Below are positions 13,360 to 13,539 of a DNA stretch of 13,539 bases, one piece after another. The notes beneath the pieces were generated by a model that was given only the letters and a program-made list of their open reading frames with translations, was not told the origin of the DNA and did no database searches. Made by a program: the position numbers and the translations under genes. Each line of letters begins with the position of its first letter. The stretch's first letter is position 1. Origin of the DNA: Synergistaceae bacterium (GTDB lineage Bacteria; Synergistota; Synergistia; Synergistales; Synergistaceae); NCBI GenBank assembly GCA_031274465.1, contig JAISQC010000061.1:1-13539 (forward strand), given 5' to 3'.

Positions 13360-13539
13360 ATGAGCGAAAGCAAGGCGTTTGAAATTTATTCTGTGCAAAT
13401 CGAAAGATCGAGGAGTTCGGAGTTCGGAGTTCGGAGTTCGGAGTTCGGAGTTCGGAGTTCGGAGTTCGGAGTTCGGAGTTCGGAGTTCGGAGTTCGGAGT
13501 TCGGAGTTCGGAGTTCGGAGATCGGAGTTCGGAGTTCGG
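13360..13539 (+). CDS. 5' end of an open frame running into a heptanucleotide repeat (partial)
   Basis: ATG 13360 is preceded by a purine-rich AGGGTGGAAG and lies about 50 nt downstream of a strong promoter. The frame reads MSESKAFEIYSVQIERSR and then repeats SSEFGVR without a stop to the window edge, 60 codons in all. Three copies of the 7-bp unit make 21 bp, so the frame closes into a seven-residue protein repeat. The one variant repeat unit changes only a Ser to Arg. The first 18 codons are not recognised. It could be a real, possibly length-variable gene, a gene whose 3' part has been overwritten by repeat expansion, or a chance open frame: a 7-bp unit with no stop in any register stays open automatically. 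The downstream end is outside the window. Confidence 0.4.
   Translation, partial: MSESKAFEIYSVQIERSRSSEFGVRSSEFGVRSSEFGVRSSEFGVRSSEFGVRRSEFGVR
13412..13539 (+). repeat. GGAGTTC heptanucleotide tandem array
   Basis: The 7-bp unit GGAGTTC is repeated head to tail from 13412 to the last base: 18 full copies plus two bases. Unit 16 (13517-13523) is the only variant, GGAGATC. The near-perfect identity indicates recent expansion by slippage. The array runs off the window, so its true length is unknown. Unit length is not a multiple of three, so each gain or loss of a unit would shift a reading frame passing through it. Confidence 0.97.

Noticed and set aside
13412..13539. CRISPR-like array
   Set aside because: The 7-bp units are directly adjacent with no spacers, so this is a simple tandem repeat.
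1..13539. tRNA, rRNA, insertion sequence or integrase genes
   Set aside because: No cloverleaf-like, rRNA-like or transposase/integrase-like sequence was recognised on either strand.

Overview
The window is GC-rich with dense, mostly co-directional genes, frequent ATA and AGG codons inside otherwise GC-rich genes, and two secreted proteins with Sec signal peptides. I see no decisive taxonomic marker. The codon habit, a short-form IlvA, a CobQ/CbiP cobyric acid synthase and exported proteins of a double-membrane type would fit a diderm anaerobe such as a member of Synergistota. That is inference only.

Layout: (1) 1-117, the tail of a protein ending like citrate lyase ligase (CitC). (2) 247-6630, a tightly packed plus-strand nucleotide-sugar operon of seven genes: rfbF (CDP-glucose synthesis), an SDR epimerase/dehydratase, a second SDR reductase, rfbG (CDP-glucose 4,6-dehydratase), a two-subunit transketolase-like enzyme (N-terminal ThDP half, then C-terminal half) and a third SDR related to the second. 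Most junctions are overlaps or gaps under 20 bp. No rfbH-type 3-dehydratase and no glycosyltransferase is present. The simplest reading is that CDP-4-keto-6-deoxyglucose is made, a two-carbon unit is moved onto (or off) a keto sugar by the transketolase pair, and the SDRs reduce or epimerise the product, giving a CDP-linked, possibly branched-chain sugar for a surface glycan. (3) 6812-7825, an unrecognised protein with a C-terminal helix-turn-helix/Myb-like segment. Its Shine-Dalgarno sequence is partly inside an 11-bp inverted repeat. (4) 7876-9162 on the minus strand, threonine ammonia-lyase (ilvA) with a good sigma70 promoter, divergent from (5) cobQ at 9341-10831. (6) 10914-13102, a two-gene unit of exported proteins: one with a CsgG/FlgT-like look, one with an Ala/Lys/Glu-rich coiled coil plus TPR. 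(7) 13103-13539, an AT-rich stretch that breaks with the rest of the window. It holds a near-consensus sigma70 promoter overlapped by a three-half-site operator, followed by a start codon whose frame runs without a stop into a GGAGTTC heptanucleotide tandem repeat that reaches the window edge.

The most interesting items are the split transketolase inside a CDP-sugar operon (with Phe where the transketolase GHxG histidine should be), the repeat-bearing open frame with its operator-promoter at the right edge, and the SD-sequestering hairpin ahead of the DNA-binding-like protein.
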